Below the pieces are notes generated by a model. The model had not been told where the DNA came from and searched no databases. It saw nothing but the letters and a program-made list of their open reading frames with translations. This document shows positions 1 through 11,995 of a stretch of DNA of 64,000 nucleotides, piece after piece. Every line of letters begins with the position of its first letter. Positions within the stretch are counted from its first letter, which is position 1. This DNA comes from Antedon mediterranea (lineage: Eukaryota > Echinodermata > Crinoidea > Comatulida > Antedonidae), in assembly GCF_964355755.1 (NCBI RefSeq), contig NC_092672.1:4590001-4654000 (forward strand), written 5' to 3'. A program made the position numbers and the translations under genes.

Positions 1-84
1 CAACCTTTTAAACAGGCACTTGATATACAATGATACATTACTGCCTCTATTACCTACTAAATGAGGAAAATAAAAACAACAAAC

Positions 85-304
85 CTTTAGAAGATGCATC
101 ACTTGATTTGCTGTACTGTTTCTCCTGCGTCTGCACAGCTATCTCTTCCATTGTTTTATTCGTAACCTTACGTAGGGTTTGCAACTCTTGTGTAAGCTTA
201 CCGACGTTAATACTCTGCTCTTCATATCGTTTCTCCAGTTGCCTTACTTTATCCTCTAATTTGCTGACGGAATCGTGATGTTCCCTCTTGCTTTGTTGTT
301 GCTC
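85..304 (-). CDS. RIMBP: RIM-binding protein, coiled-coil exon 10 (end of coiled coil)
   Basis: An exon of 220 bp enters in phase 0 after the acceptor CATATCTAG. It encodes EQQQSKREHHDSVSKLEDKV, then RQLEKRYEEQSINVGKLTQE and LQTLRKVTNKTMEEIAVQTQ, closing with EKQYSKSSDASSK. This matches the family block KKEHEGAVQLLE--VRELEEKC-SQTEQF-LL---L--FR. The likely donor is AAAG|GTTTGT, giving a phase-1 border, the first in the gene to break the phase-0 pattern. Reading through instead reaches a TAG near 60. The Ser-rich tail begins the linker that precedes the first SH3 domain in relatives. That domain is not in the window. Confidence 0.9.
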
Positions 305-874
305 CTAGATATGAAGCACAGAGCCAATCAAATACTATGTTATATACAGGCTTCTTATTTTAAGTGCTTTTGTGATAATTTTCCTAATTATGATGATATA
401 CATTATCATTATGATGTATACATTCTCTGTAATTGTGCTGGACAAAAGTAGAACAGCCAGCATTAATTTTTTCAACCAATCCTATTTCACAAAGCCTGTT
501 CCAGTTTGATGGCTGCAGAAAATATTATGAAAATTGGTAATGGTATACAGTAGAACCTCCTCCTGCGGGACATCCCTGGCTATCCACGGGACACCCTTGG
601 CTATCCACGGGACATCCCTGGCTATCCACGGGACACCCCTGGCTATCCACGGGACATCCCTGGCTATCCACGGGACATCCCTGGCTATCCACGGGACACC
701 CCTGGCTATCCACGGGACATCCCTGGCTATCCACGGGACACCTCTGGCTATCCACGGGACACCCCTTTTGAGGGGACACTTCCAGTAAAACTAATAAGGT
801 GAAATACATGTTTTAATAATAATAATAAAGTGTCATTTCAATGCATTAGTGGTTTCTGAGCCAGTTTGACTAAC
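305..874 (-). other. RIMBP: Intron between RIMBP exons 9 and 10
   Basis: The short intron carries the 21-bp minisatellite at 546-775. The rest is AT-rich sequence without other recognisable features. Confidence 0.85.
546..775 (+). repeat. 21-bp minisatellite (GGGACAYCCCTGGCTATCCAC)
   Basis: About ten copies of a 21-bp unit alternate ACATCCCTGG and ACACCCCTGG variants. Left of it is ATACAGTAGAACCTCC and right of it GAGGGGACACTTCCAGTAAA, which are the degenerate ends of the TACAGTAGAACC element family seen elsewhere in this window. Open frames on both strands are periodic artefacts. Confidence 0.93.
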
Positions 875-979
875 CTTTTGTAGATTTCTAATTTCGTCTT
901 GCTTGAATTGTAAGCTTGCTATGGCCTCTTCATGCTCCTTCTCCAGTTGTTTCCGTTTTTCAGCAGCGGCCTGCATTAA
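875..979 (-). CDS. RIMBP: RIM-binding protein, coiled-coil exon 9
   Basis: This 35-codon exon of 105 bp is phase 0 at both ends. The acceptor is AAAATTTTTAG and the donor GTTAGT. It encodes LMQAAAEKRKQLEKEHEEAI then ASLQFKQDEIRNLQK. It closely resembles the conserved RIMBP2/TSPOAP1 segment MREAAERRQQLE-EHEQA followed by KQ-EI-LLQ, one of the best-conserved coiled-coil blocks of the family. This exon gave the first firm identification of the locus. It lies in a region with no long ORF. Confidence 0.93.
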
Positions 980-1037
980 CTAAAAATTTTAAAAAACAAG
1001 TTGGTTTAGGCACAGGATTGTTAGCAGTAATTTAATT

Positions 1038-1205
1038 ACAGTAGAATAACTCTCCTTTGGAATATCATAATCAAGGGACATTCTTTACCAGATAACACCT
1101 CTATGAAGGGGTGACGCCCCTATTACATCCTGTGATGAACTGAGGGGTAATTATGTTTCAACACTACTGCAAACCCTTATTCATGGGACACCTCTATTAC
1201 TGGAA
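1038..1205 (+). repeat. Degenerate copy of the TACAGTAGAACC/GGGACACC element
   Basis: ACAGTAGAATAACTCTCC is followed by AAGGGACATTC, AAGGGGTGACGCCCCTATTA and ATGGGACACCTCTATTAC, degenerate versions of the unit expanded at 7.0 and 38.6 kb. Confidence 0.55.
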
Positions 1206-1376
1206 CTTTGTTATTTCTATATATTTGTTAAATTAAAAAGTATTAATTCTGATAAATAAATATAAAATGTTAAATGGCATTTTCTTTGTTTTGTTTTAAC
1301 AATGTGTATTTTTATATTGTAGTTGTAATTCAATATTTTAAATATTTTTTTCGCACCATTTTTATACCATGTCTTT

Positions 1377-1600
1377 ATAATACAATATTTTCCGAATTTT
1401 TATGCCTTTTGTAAAGTTTTTTATATAAAATAAATAAAAAAAAATGTTGCCAGAACCTTCTGAAAATGAGATGCTATATTTTGTATTTGTAATACAATAT
1501 TTTCCAGACTTTTTATGCCTTTTGTAAAGTTTTTAACATACAATAAATAAAACAAAATGTTGCCAGAACCTTCTGAAAAAGAGATGCTATATTTTCTCCG
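1377..1600 (+). repeat. Tandem duplication, two copies of about 114 bp
   Basis: TAATACAATATTTTCC...GTTGCCAGAACCTTCTGAAAA...GAGATGCTATATTTT occurs twice in direct order with few differences. It appears noncoding. Confidence 0.88.
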
Positions 1601-3909
1601 TATCTAATTCTATGTTAATTCTTCATCAGTGTAAATGTATCACTTTAAGTACCATCAATCGTACATTATGTATAGCATTTTATTGATTTGCCATAAAACT
1701 GAGTGTGCTAAATTGAAAATTTGTCAATGCAAACTTTACATCATTAAATATAGGGTGATCTCAAAGGTGTTTTTACATTGTGCAAAATGAACATCTGACA
1801 ATGAATACGTAATTAATCAAATATATAGGGTGAATAAAAGGTTATATTGACATTGTGTTAATTAAAACTTGTCAATTAAAACTTTATAAACATCAATTAT
1901 ATCTGAAAGCTAATATTGAATTATGCATTACTATCAATTAGAGTTTTTATTGCACCGTAGTACCCTTGATTTTTCATGATTAATTCAATAAATTATATCC
2001 ACTAGATTTGAACCCACAACCTTGAAATTTAAAGGCATTATGGATGTGAATGACCACGGTGCCACTTTTAAACCAGCAAGTTTTGTATCTCGAGAACATT
2101 GATTTTGTTTATTACTTTATAATAATTGATAGAAGTCGACTCTATTATCAGGTTAAGATAAAAATTCTAAATATGTTCTGCAACATTAGACATTTTAGAA
2201 CATTACGTATATTAGAACAGATAAAGTGTTAAGTGACGATCTTAAATGTTGAGCCAATTACAAAGAAGTTTAGAAAAAAACAATTTAGACTGAATGGCAC
2301 CGAGGCTTAAATTATGTTATAACTACTAAATGGTTTTATTTTTCCCTTGTTCCTAGTACAATTTTATTTTTAACTTCCATCATCAATTAAAGGAATAATT
2401 AGGGTAAGTTAAGGTTTACATGCTCTTTTCTCATTTGCAGTTTAATTGTGTTCTATTGGAGTTACGGTTAAAAGTTATTTAGTGCAAAGATTACCACGTG
2501 GCAAGATGATTATATTGTTTGTCAACATTACATTCTGAAACCTATCGGAGGTAAGCTACATTGGATTTACCTCTAAAATTAGTTACACGTAGGTCTATAC
2601 ATATATTGGAGTTAATAACATTGCTGTATAAAGTGATCACATGAGCATGTTTTAACTCTGATATGATTCAGATTAACTCCATTCTATGCATGATTAACTA
2701 AAGTGTGTGTGAACATAGGTAAGATTGTATACCTGTACATTAGTTTTACCATAATATTATTTCAAACTTTAAAAAATGTTTTGGTTATTTTCAGTAATAA
2801 GTACATAAAATTATAAAAGTATAATTTGAAATATCATATCCTCATCTCATCTCGCAACATCCACAAAATTCATGTTAGCAACAAAATATGATTTTTTTTT
2901 TATTTTTAGAAAATTCAATGCAACTTAATGACGCATTGTCAAAAAAGCCAATTAGCAAGATGGGTTCTTAAAATAACAAATAAATTAGTAACCAGCGAGC
3001 ATTTTAACTAATGAACACTAGAAGGAGACGATATACAGACGAGTGATAGACTTAAAGATTAAAACATGATTACATTAATACAAATTAAGACTTAATCCAT
3101 CTTGGGAGATAATATTAAACTGAATTTTAACCTTTTAACTTTCTGCTTGTTATTTATTCTTTTCACACTAAACTGTTTAGGCAGTTTCCACTTAAAATTC
3201 ATGTGATTAACTTCAGGTTAAATTCAAGTGAATTGAAAAATTTCAACTCGCAAGAGAACTGATTATGTTTAATTTGTCAATGCATAGATAGGAAATATAA
3301 GATTAGAAAGATTTTGTCTCGCACATTCTTGTCGACTGAAGTTCAACCATAATACTCTACAAAGTATATAATCATCAAATTTTTTTATAACATTTTATTA
3401 TTATAACAAACTCTGATCCGCAAACAATGAATATAGATATGAGTAGTGAGAATATGAGATTCTGAGATAGAAGGAAAATGGCCGGAAAGATTATTAACAA
3501 AAACATCGTTTGTTTGGCAATTTTACAAACATTTATTGAAAAACTAAGTAAAAGAAATCAATACAAATTTTTTTTTTATGAAAATAAATAAATAGATTCG
3601 GTAACAGTTGGCTGATAAACATAAATAATAATTAATTTTACACTACAGTAAATAATTAAAAAATAATCCATTTTAGAGAGGCCAATTTTAAAGTAGAGGA
3701 TGGCAAATTGTTCAACAAAATGTGTCCCTTCATATAGGAATGATGGAATAAATTTATTTTTTGAGTAAAGGTTGAAAATGTGAAAAAGAAAATATTACAC
3801 TAAAAATGTCTCCGTACATTCAATTTCCTCTCCTTTTGCAGTTAATACGAGCCAGATTTGGAGTTAGTATCAATCGATTTAAAATCTACCTTTATGTGTC
3901 GTCTCTTAC

Positions 3910-4032
3910 CTTCACTTGATCTTCAAGTTTTTCAACCGTTTGTTTCAACTCATTCCTCTCAAATATAGATGTTTCGTACAGATCCTGCTGTTGTTTTAAA
4001 ACACCATTCAGCTTCCTACATTCCTCTTCGAA
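3910..4032 (-). CDS. RIMBP: RIM-binding protein, coiled-coil exon 8
   Basis: This 41-codon exon of 123 bp is phase 0 at both ends, with acceptor TTTATTTACAG and donor GTAAGA. The product begins FEEECRKLNGVLKQQQDLYE and ends RNELKQTVEKLEDQVK. Vertebrate TSPOAP1 has the parallel WENAELRGQLLGVTQERD segment, ending LESLEQVLK, immediately before the RRQQLE block. This matches the placement here before exon 9. Confidence 0.88.
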
Positions 4033-5094
4033 CTGTAAATAAAGAAAAACAAACAAAATTACAATCATGCTTTTCAATGATATTAAGCTACGCAAAGCGG
4101 ACTACGACCAAGCAACATGTACTAACATGTTGTACAGCGAAATGAACTGCTATTACAGAATGGAGACGAAAAGAATTTTAAATAATTTGAGTTAAACTGC
4201 ACAGATTCATTAAGTATGTCGCAGCATTCAATTCTGTCAGTTTTCATTCAAGATATAGTATCATAAATTATTGAGTACCATGACATGAATAAAAAAAAAA
4301 CACCGAAATTTACGATCATCAACTAATAATAATTAAATCTTTTAAATTTAGTTATGTTTCTATAACAAATAGAAACCATTGATTATTTGTTTTATAACAG
4401 TTACACCACCAAACTTTTATTTAATTCAATTCTAATATTAAATGTCGATGGCCCAATAAAAAATATGGTGCTCGGAATTCAGCTACAGAGTTAAGCCTTA
4501 ATACACTGCACACTCTCAAGGTGGCCAAAAATTGGAAAAAAATCAATGCTTTTGGGTTTGAAGCCTCTTTTCTACTTCCAAAGTGGAGGCATGCCTTACC
4601 TAACATTGACTTGTTAAACCTCATAAGCCCCCTAGATCTATTTATATCCATAATCATGTGTGGGTTGTAAATACATGCGAAAAATATGACGTCAGGCTGT
4701 CAAGGATTATTCTAATTTTAATTTTTAATTATTTCTGCAATTTTCAAAATTCTTCTTTAATTAGATAAGTGAACTGATTACTGTTCATTAATCAGTGCAA
4801 ACATTATTTTTATTTATAATGTTATTACGTAACACGAGTACGTAAAAATGATCTGCTCCGAGATAAATAGTACTTATTATTCCTATGGTTTAATTGTAGC
4901 TCTACAAATACTACATAATATTGTTTTTCCAATACTCATTATGCTGGCCAAATATGGATAGGTTGGTAAGCTAAATGTTTTGCCACTGCAAAAAAACATC
5001 TATCTATTTAATATTATAATAGCACGCTAAACACAAAAGGTAATCACGTTTTGTGCAAGAACATATGCATGTAAATTTCTCAGCGAGTGCATTG

Positions 5095-5343
5095 TATAAT
5101 AACAATAGTTCATTCTTATATAGCGCTCTACAAGCAAGCTTCTCTAAGCTCTGAACATTATTACCCCATAATGCAGCTAGTAATCAGCGCAAAGTTGTGT
5201 CTTGATCTAACCGGCTACCCATTTATACACCTGGGTGGAGAGAGGCAAACGTAAGTAAATTATCTTGCCTAAGGATACAAGCAATGTGGCGAGAGTTGGA
5301 TTCGAACCTCGGTCCCACGATCTCCCTGCACCACACGCCCTCA
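5095..5343 (-). mobile_element. tRNA-derived SINE, copy 1
   Basis: Read on the minus strand, a tRNA-like head has an A-box-like TGGTGCAGGGAG and a perfect B box, GGTTCGAATCC. The body includes CTCTCTCCACCCAGGTGTAT and GCGCTGATTACTAGCTGCAT. The tail reads AGCGCTATATAAGAATG followed by TATTGTTATTAT. The same body occurs at 10335 and 35487 on the other strand. The internal Pol III boxes and simple tail are typical of tRNA-class SINEs. Confidence 0.8.
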
Positions 5344-6009
5344 CTAATATATATTTCTGCAAACACAATGTGTATGTTTGTAATTTTATTTTTTGGCAGT
5401 GATTGCCTTCCATACATCTCCTTCTAAAACACTCGGTCGATACTAACACCGTTCGAGCTGGGGTACCTTTTAATTTCATTTGGGCAGGAAGCATTTTTTA
5501 GAACGATTCAGCAATTCTTGGCCAAATTCTATATCACAATCAGGTCAGACAATTTAGATGGTTCCCGTCCATTGGATGGGCAAGTCTCTAGTGGTATAAT
5601 GAAAAAGTGGTGATCTCACCCTTCATTGAAGGTTTGTCATTATGTAAAGAAGGTTGAACATTGTGTTTTGCATGACAAACTGACCTGTCCAAAAAATTAT
5701 ATTCTAGGCTACTTTCACCTCGATTCGTAAACTGTAATCTTTTCAACAAAGTGCTTTAATGTTGCCTTACATATTTTCTAACGAATTGGCCTAGACCTGA
5801 ACACACATTCATCGTTTATTTAAAGTACTACTTTAAACAAAGTGATTTCACAAATGTATGGAATATTTCTTTAATGGCGAAACACATTCATGTTAATTTC
5901 TTTATCCAATAATGTAAAATCGAATGACTTGCTTGTCGTAAAATATTTATATCTCAATGTAATTTTAATAAATTGAATGTCAAATGTGAAGTTCACACGT
6001 AAAACTAAC

Positions 6010-6345
6010 AATGAGATTGACATATAACTTTACAACCTTGAAATGATGCTGACGTAGATCAGCTTTGTTTGACAATGTATTGTTTAAATTGCTTTTAATG
6101 AAATTGCTGATTTTGAAAAAACATGAACTTAAAATTGATATGATACTGCTAAATCAACTTTGTTTGAAAATGTATTGTCGAAAATGTCTTAAAAAATTGG
6201 AATTAAATTGCTGAATTTGAAGAAACATGAACTTAAAATTGATGTGATACTGCTAAATCAATTTTGTTTGAAAATGTATTGTCGAAAATGTTTTTGATGA
6301 TTTTGAAGCAACATAAACTTTGCAACATTGAAGCCATGCTGTGAA
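6010..6345 (+). repeat. Degenerate tandem repeat of about 104 bp
   Basis: AACATGAACTTAAAATTGAT and TTTGTTTGAAAATGTATTGT recur at about 104-bp spacing, with two clear copies and partial flanking copies. Confidence 0.75.
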
Positions 6346-7002
6346 ATCATCTTGGTTTTACAAGCAGCATAATTAAAATTTAAATGATAGAAGTTGTGTA
6401 TTTTTTGGAGGATCTCTATCCAGGCAAAATACCTCTAGATGAGACTGATGAAATGAGAGGAACATTTTTAATTATAATAAGTTCTTATCATAAAATACGT
6501 GATCTACAACCAAAAACAATTTAAAAGTTGACTACAAACACCATGTACATGCAACCAGCGTATCATTTTAATGTTGCAAGTCAAGTTACCATACAATCTC
6601 TATACTTTTACCGATAACACGACAGTACAAAAAAGGCCATTCATACGTATAAAACTGTGTGGTGATTTATTACACATGGTTAATCGCCGTCAGGTGAAAG
6701 TTAATATTTTAAAACAATTTTGATCTCAAACTGCGATCAAACTTACAAACCGGAAATGTATTAGATCACTATTTGTCATTATCCAAACATTTGGATTAGC
6801 GTTCCCGGAACTCTTGCACTCCCAAGTTGATGTCTGGGTTAAGTTAAAAAATAGAAATGTCAAAAAGTGGGAAGATGTAATCAGCGATGAGGCTTTCAAT
6901 ATATGACGTTGTCATATTTATACACTTTGGAATGCCATATTTTAATATGGAATTTTATACCACATTTTCTGTGGTACAAACAGGAACAGTATTGTTTAGA
7001 TC

Positions 7003-7250
7003 CAGGGGACACTCCTATTAAGGGGACACTCCTATTAAGGGGACACTCCTATTAAGGGGACACTCCTATTAAGGGGACACTCCTATTAAGGGGACAATCC
7101 TATTAAGGGGACACTCCTATTAAGGGGACACTCCTATTAAGGGGACACTCCTATTAAGGGGACACTCCTATTAAGGGGACAATCCTATTAAGGGGACACT
7201 TCTTTGGGTACTGAAGGTGTCCCCTTCATAGAGCTTCCTTCCAATGTACT
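7003..7250 (+). repeat. 17-bp minisatellite (GGGGACACTCCTATTAA)
   Basis: About 12 nearly identical 17-bp units run to about 7200, followed by GGTGTCCCCTTCATAGAG in inverted orientation. This is the same word family as the minisatellites at 0.55, 25.0 and 38.6 kb. Confidence 0.93.
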
Positions 7251-9181
7251 TGGAATTAATTATTATTATTATTATTTATTGCCAAAAACCAGTTACAAAC
7301 AAACAAAAACACAGAAACTAAGGGAGTAGGCAGGATTCTAAAAGTGAACCTAATCACTATAACAAGAGTTCAGGTTCCGTACTCCCAAAGTAACAACAAT
7401 GATATATAATAAACTATATAAAAATATTTAAATAACAAATAGACGAATCAACAGTGTCAATATAAAATAAACGGATAAAATACATTAATCTATGTTTATG
7501 TTCCATTATGTTGTAGGTTGAAATCAATATTTAAACTCAGCTTTAAGCTGGGTTTAACACTTTACGGTGGATCATTAAACAGTGCAAATTACATCATGTT
7601 TTGAACTCTCATTATCGAGCAAATCAAACCTCCAATTTGATAACAATTGACAATTCCTTAAAAAGTGGACAGAAATATTTCAAGGAGTATCTCATTTAAA
7701 ATAATATATTTTTCATTGCCCATAAGAAAAATTAAAATATTCTGCAAAATATTCCTCCTGTTCATATCCACGATTCACACGTCCATTCAAATTCTTTGAA
7801 ATGACATTTATACATAATTGAACAAATGTTATTCATCTATAATATATACTTTCCCTCGTTTTCAGATAAAAATTACAGGTCAATCAGTTAATGTAAACAA
7901 ACTATATTATATTTCATAATATATTCAGTTTTTTCAGCATTCAGATATTTACCAATATGAAAGCTAGAATGAAAAAAGCTGTGATGGATGGGCGACAATG
8001 TGATGTCATTAACTGCAACATTTCCATTAAAATGGGTGATTTCCGTGCAGTTTAAAGACAGCTAGTACATACACGTGGTAAAGCGTTCAATAGGCTATTA
8101 TTTAGCAATATAAGAAGCATGGCTACTGATGCGTGCATCTATGAAACAAGTTTAAACCCACTTTATTTATAATAAGAATATTGCAAAAGTGTTTTGGTAT
8201 TGGTGCTAGCAAATGTGGTGTAAAGAAGATGAAGGAAAATGAATATGGTGATAACCTAGCAGGAGAGGAGATGAGGAGGAAAAAACTAAAAGACAGAAAG
8301 GAAGATGGAGCGGAAAAAGTGACAAAATAAGAGATGATGTTGATTTAGGTAGGATGGTGGTGATGAAGTTGTGATGATGTTGAGATGATAATTTTAGTGA
8401 CGATAATAATAATATCAATTGTGGTGGTTATGAAAACAATAGTTGGGATGCGGTGTTGAATAGAATGTAGATGATGACAATGTTGGAGTGGTCAGCATTG
8501 TCACAAAATAAATTGCTGTGATTAGAAAGGAGTGGTTATAAAGTAAGGTTTGCGGTACTCGATGTTTTTACAAAATAAAAAAATTTAAAATAAAATTAAG
8601 AATGCCTTGAAGTTATTATGCTACAGAAAACCAAAGACTCTAAAAGATGTTTAGAGAACATTGAAACATTCTCAACCGTAAACCAATACTAAGTGAACTT
8701 TTATTCACCATGGAAACCTTTAATTAATATATAGTAATGATTATTATAATAATAATAATAATACATTTATGATGAGAGATGATCATGCCACCATTATACT
8801 TTCTTAATTTTTCAATTTCTTCTATATCATCTGCAAAGCATATCTCATTTGTGTACAAATTAAAAATTGATACTTAAGCATTAAATCACAAGGACGTGGT
8901 ACCAAGAAGGCTAATTAATCAACATAATCATATTTAATAAAACCAATCCCATGTGTACAGGTATAGTTATCCAATTTATATCAGACAAGGGTCAAGTTAC
9001 ATATCAGGAGAAATACAGTATCAACGTAATACAGTGAGTGGAGGATAATTAAGATCATTAATAGCCAGTCAAATGTGGCTTTATATCGATGAGAATCCGG
9101 CAACATTAAAATTGTCTGGCTACCGAACTGAATGCAATGTACATGACGACACAATGTAGGCCAGACTGTAGTGTAACTTAC

Positions 9182-9271
9182 CGTTTCCAAATGGGTCAAT
9201 CGTTCTTGTAGCCGCGTGTTCTGATGAGTCAATTCAGTATTTTGAATAAGAGCATTCTGTAGTTCTGAGGT
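9182..9271 (-). CDS. RIMBP: RIM-binding protein, coiled-coil exon 7
   Basis: This 30-codon exon of 90 bp is phase 0 at both ends. The acceptor is a pyrimidine tract ending GTCTCTCCAG and the donor is GTAAGT. The product TSELQNALIQNTELTHQNTR continues as LQERLTHLET. It aligns in character and position with the family segment LQLREAQNENARLVEENSRL. Leucines fall at a/d spacing throughout. Confidence 0.87.
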
Positions 9272-10334
9272 CTGGAGAGACAAAAAAAACCCATAATTAT
9301 TAGGAACATATATCATTATCTACGTTTTTATATGTCAACAATTAGTTTATAATTAATTTGATTGTCTTAAGAAGGTACTGTTGTTTCAGAAGAATTAATA
9401 AAAAGAAAGAATCAAGAAAAACAGAGAAATAACGTTATTGGGTATTTTTGGTTAAGGTTATGGTTACACAGACCAACAACAATTTCAAACCTATTTTTTA
9501 CCAAAACTGGACAATCTCGTGGGCTAGCTTAAAATGTCTATTTTCAGGATAGTTCTTATTTGTAAAGTGTTCAGTTTCAGAGATTAAACTGCTGTAATAT
9601 TTTATTTATTTAAGCCACTTTCTAGTGCACTGATTTTCAAAGTAGTACATTAATTGGAAATATCATAACATAATAAGTAAAGACAACGAGTAATCAAAAT
9701 AATAAATGGAGAAAATGATAGAAATCAATTTTAGAAAAGAAAACTTAGTTTAAATGTTCCTTATTAATTGTATTTTGGAATGAAGTTATTGACATATTTT
9801 TAAAGTTAATTTTTAATTCATTTTGGAGATCATTCTAGTTTTTAGATTAACAATAAGTAAAAGGTTTTTTTTGCTATGACAAATATTCCAGATGATGACA
9901 ACTAAATCATTATGGCTTTGGCTTCTTATGTATAGAATTGTATAGAATGGGTTGTATTATTATTTTGAGGTCAATATAAATAATGACTGCACCTATCATA
10001 CGCATGTTTATTGTATTGCTAAGAGGGACTAACAGTGACAGGCGCATTTAAAGGATGTATGACGTATAACAAAGATTTTCCATGAATTGTACCTCATTGT
10101 TATTTCAAATTGTATTATTTTGATCAATAAATGTTCTAGAAATCAATGAATGAAAGTATGAGAAATGACAGAATGACAAACGAGTAGTAAAAGCACTTAG
10201 AATTGACTTGATGCTTTATATCAATCAACTATTAAAGTAAAGAAAAAAAAGAAGATAGGTTGCAATCAAATCAGACTAAGCCTTGTCAGCTCCTCCTTAA
10301 CAAATGTCAACTATGTATCTTCAATACAGAATTC

Positions 10335-10580
10335 ATTATCGTGAGAACGAGGTTCGAATCCAACTCTCGCCGCATTGCTTGTATCCTTAGGCAAGATACT
10401 TTACTTACGTTTGCCTCTCTCCACCCAGGTGTATAAATGGGAACCTGGTTAAATCAAGACACAACTTTGCGCTGATTACTAGCTGCATTATGGGAGTATG
10501 TTTCCATACGTGTTTGATCGGGAAAAAATGACTGAGGTAATAATGTTTAGCGCTTAGAGGTTTCGCTATATAAATCCAGG
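10335..10580 (+). mobile_element. tRNA-derived SINE, copy 2
   Basis: A B-box-like GGTTCGAATCC is followed by the same body as copy 1 (CCTCTCTCCACCCAGGTGTA, GCGCTGATTACTAGCTGCAT, GGGAGTATGTTTCCATACG) and a CGCTATATAAATCC tail. The A-box end is truncated or diverged. This copy preserves the sequence that is interrupted in copy 3. Confidence 0.8.
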
Positions 10581-10602
10581 ATACAGTATTTAATACAGTA
10601 GA

Positions 10603-10817
10603 AACCGGCCCTCCTTTGAGACACTTATTAAATTCGAGTTTCAATATAATGCTTTATACTACAGTCAACCATTAAGGAACACCTCTATTAAGGAAACCCA
10701 TTCTATGAAATAAGTTGTAAAATAATTTAACACTTCAGCCAACCCAATTCAGGGAACACTGTATTAAGGAAAAATTGGTTGCTGAAAGGTGTCCTCATAA
10801 TAGAGGTTTTACTGTAG
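10603..10817. mobile_element. TACAGTAGAAACC element with inverted ends
   Basis: The left end ATACAGTAGAAACC and the right end GAGGTTTTACTGTA are inverted repeats. They enclose ACACCTCTATTAAGGAAACC and AAAGGTGTCCTCATAATAG. This unexpanded copy appears to be the parent structure of the GGGACACC minisatellites. Confidence 0.65.
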
Positions 10818-10975
10818 TAATGAAAAATGTAAAAATTTAAAATTGTTTAAGAAAAGTGAGCAATCCCTGAGATACCGGGTGGGGACATGATCTGAATGAA
10901 TTAAAGGTCACAAAAATGATATTTTAGCAAATATGAATGGTAAATATTATTAGTAATGAGTAATTTTAAGATTAA

Positions 10976-11660
10976 AGACACCTTCCCTACAATTTGTGAC
11001 GTTTTGTAAAAATAATACATATAATAATAATAATAATAATACCACATTTATATAGCGCCCTTTTCATGAGTAATCATGCTCAAAGGCGCTTTACAAGCAT
11101 ATATATATTACTTTAAAAACATTAAACCAGGTCATTCCTTGTCTTAAATGTACGTTTTATGGTAAATTATGATAAAAAGTGAGAAACAATGCACTACCTC
11201 TCGTGGACGGTCTTTAGGCCTAGCCTAGCTAGGCTTAGTTTTGTAGGCCTAGCTGGTAAACATCGGTAACGTACGAACATCATACGCTAGCTATATACCT
11301 AGCCTGACGTTGTATAGTTGCTGCATTAATTTTCTTTCTATTTTTGCCAGACTCCGTTGATACAAATTGGGGAAAACCCGGTATTTTCGCTGAAAAGTTA
11401 GGAGTCTTCCATTTGTTTTGGCCTCACGATCGATCGAAAAGTGGGTGAATTACAGAAGAAAAACAGAAATATCAATCTGCGCGCAATGCATTTTGGAATT
11501 TATAGCGGGCCGCTATAATTATTAGAATCAACTTATTTTTCACATTTTTAACCATTTAAAGTCGAAAAAAGTTATCGCAATAGGACTATATAGTATTATT
11601 TTTAGATTAAATATAGTTTCTGATCTTAAAATAGATGTAAAAAACGTAGGGAAGGTGTCT
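10976..11660. mobile_element. TTAA-flanked MITE, family A copy 1
   Basis: The ends AGACACCTTCCCTAC and GTAGGGAAGGTGTCT form an inverted repeat, bounded by TTAA at 10972-10975 and 11661-11664. The interior has AGGCCTAGC runs and CGATCGATCG. A nearly full second copy lies in opposite orientation at 59152-59777. TTAA target sites are the hallmark of piggyBac-type transposition. There is no transposase ORF. Confidence 0.82.
11020..11100 (-). mobile_element. SINE-tail fragment inserted in MITE family A copy 1
   Basis: Relative to the 59-kb copy, this copy has about 75 extra bases: an (AAT)n run followed by ATTTATATAGCGCCCTTTTC and GCTCAAAGGCGCTTTACAAG. That is the 3' tail structure of a SINE read on the minus strand, flanked by ACATAT/GCATAT. 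Confidence 0.65.
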
Positions 11661-11719
11661 TTAACATTGGGGCCTGTAAAAAAGTGGTAGTGGAGAAAAA
11701 TAAGTCATCGTTTTTACAA

Positions 11720-11995
11720 ATGTAAATTTTACTAATTTATGAATTCCTAAATACAATTAACATACTATCTTATATATTAAAAGTATTACTTATGCTGTTA
11801 TCATTTAAACATTTTCAAATATATTTGTCAAATTATAGTTAAATTATTATAATAATTAAATTTTAAAAAATAAATAAATTTTACTAATTTATGAATTCTT
11901 AAATACAATTAACATACTATCTTATATATTTAAGTATAACCTACATGTAGTGTTATCATTTAAACATTTTCAAATACGTTTGTCAAACTATAGTT
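11720..11995 (+). repeat. Tandem duplication of about 153 bp
   Basis: TAAATTTTACTAATTTATGA, ACAATTAACATACTATCTTA and TATCATTTAAACATTTTCAA occur twice in the same order. Confidence 0.85.

Larger units (their letters stand above)
980..3909 (-). other. RIMBP: Intron between RIMBP exons 8 and 9
   Basis: This AT-rich intron has a degenerate ACAGTAGAA...GGGACACC segment (1038-1205) and a tandem duplication (1377-1600). Nothing coding or repetitive is visible from 1600 to 3900 beyond simple AT tracts. Confidence 0.8.
4033..9181 (-). other. RIMBP: Intron between RIMBP exons 7 and 8
   Basis: The intron holds a minus-strand tRNA-derived SINE (5095-5343), about 104-bp direct repeats (6010-6345), a 17-bp minisatellite (7003-7250) and purine-rich low-complexity sequence with GATGATG runs (8200-8420). 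The remaining stretches show no gene. Confidence 0.8.

Noticed and set aside
525-809. Open frames on both strands through the 21-bp repeats
   Set aside because: The unit length is a multiple of three, so frames stay open by periodicity. There is no other sign of coding.
4421-4657. 78-codon minus-strand frame in the intron before exon 8
   Set aside because: It shows no family resemblance, heptads or splice-phase agreement with the gene.
5290-5343. tRNA gene
   Set aside because: A and B boxes are present, but no acceptor stem or anticodon arm closes. The same sequence occurs three times with a common SINE body.
8206-8418. Leu/Ser-rich 70-codon frame
   Set aside because: It is the complement of purine-rich GATGATG low-complexity sequence.
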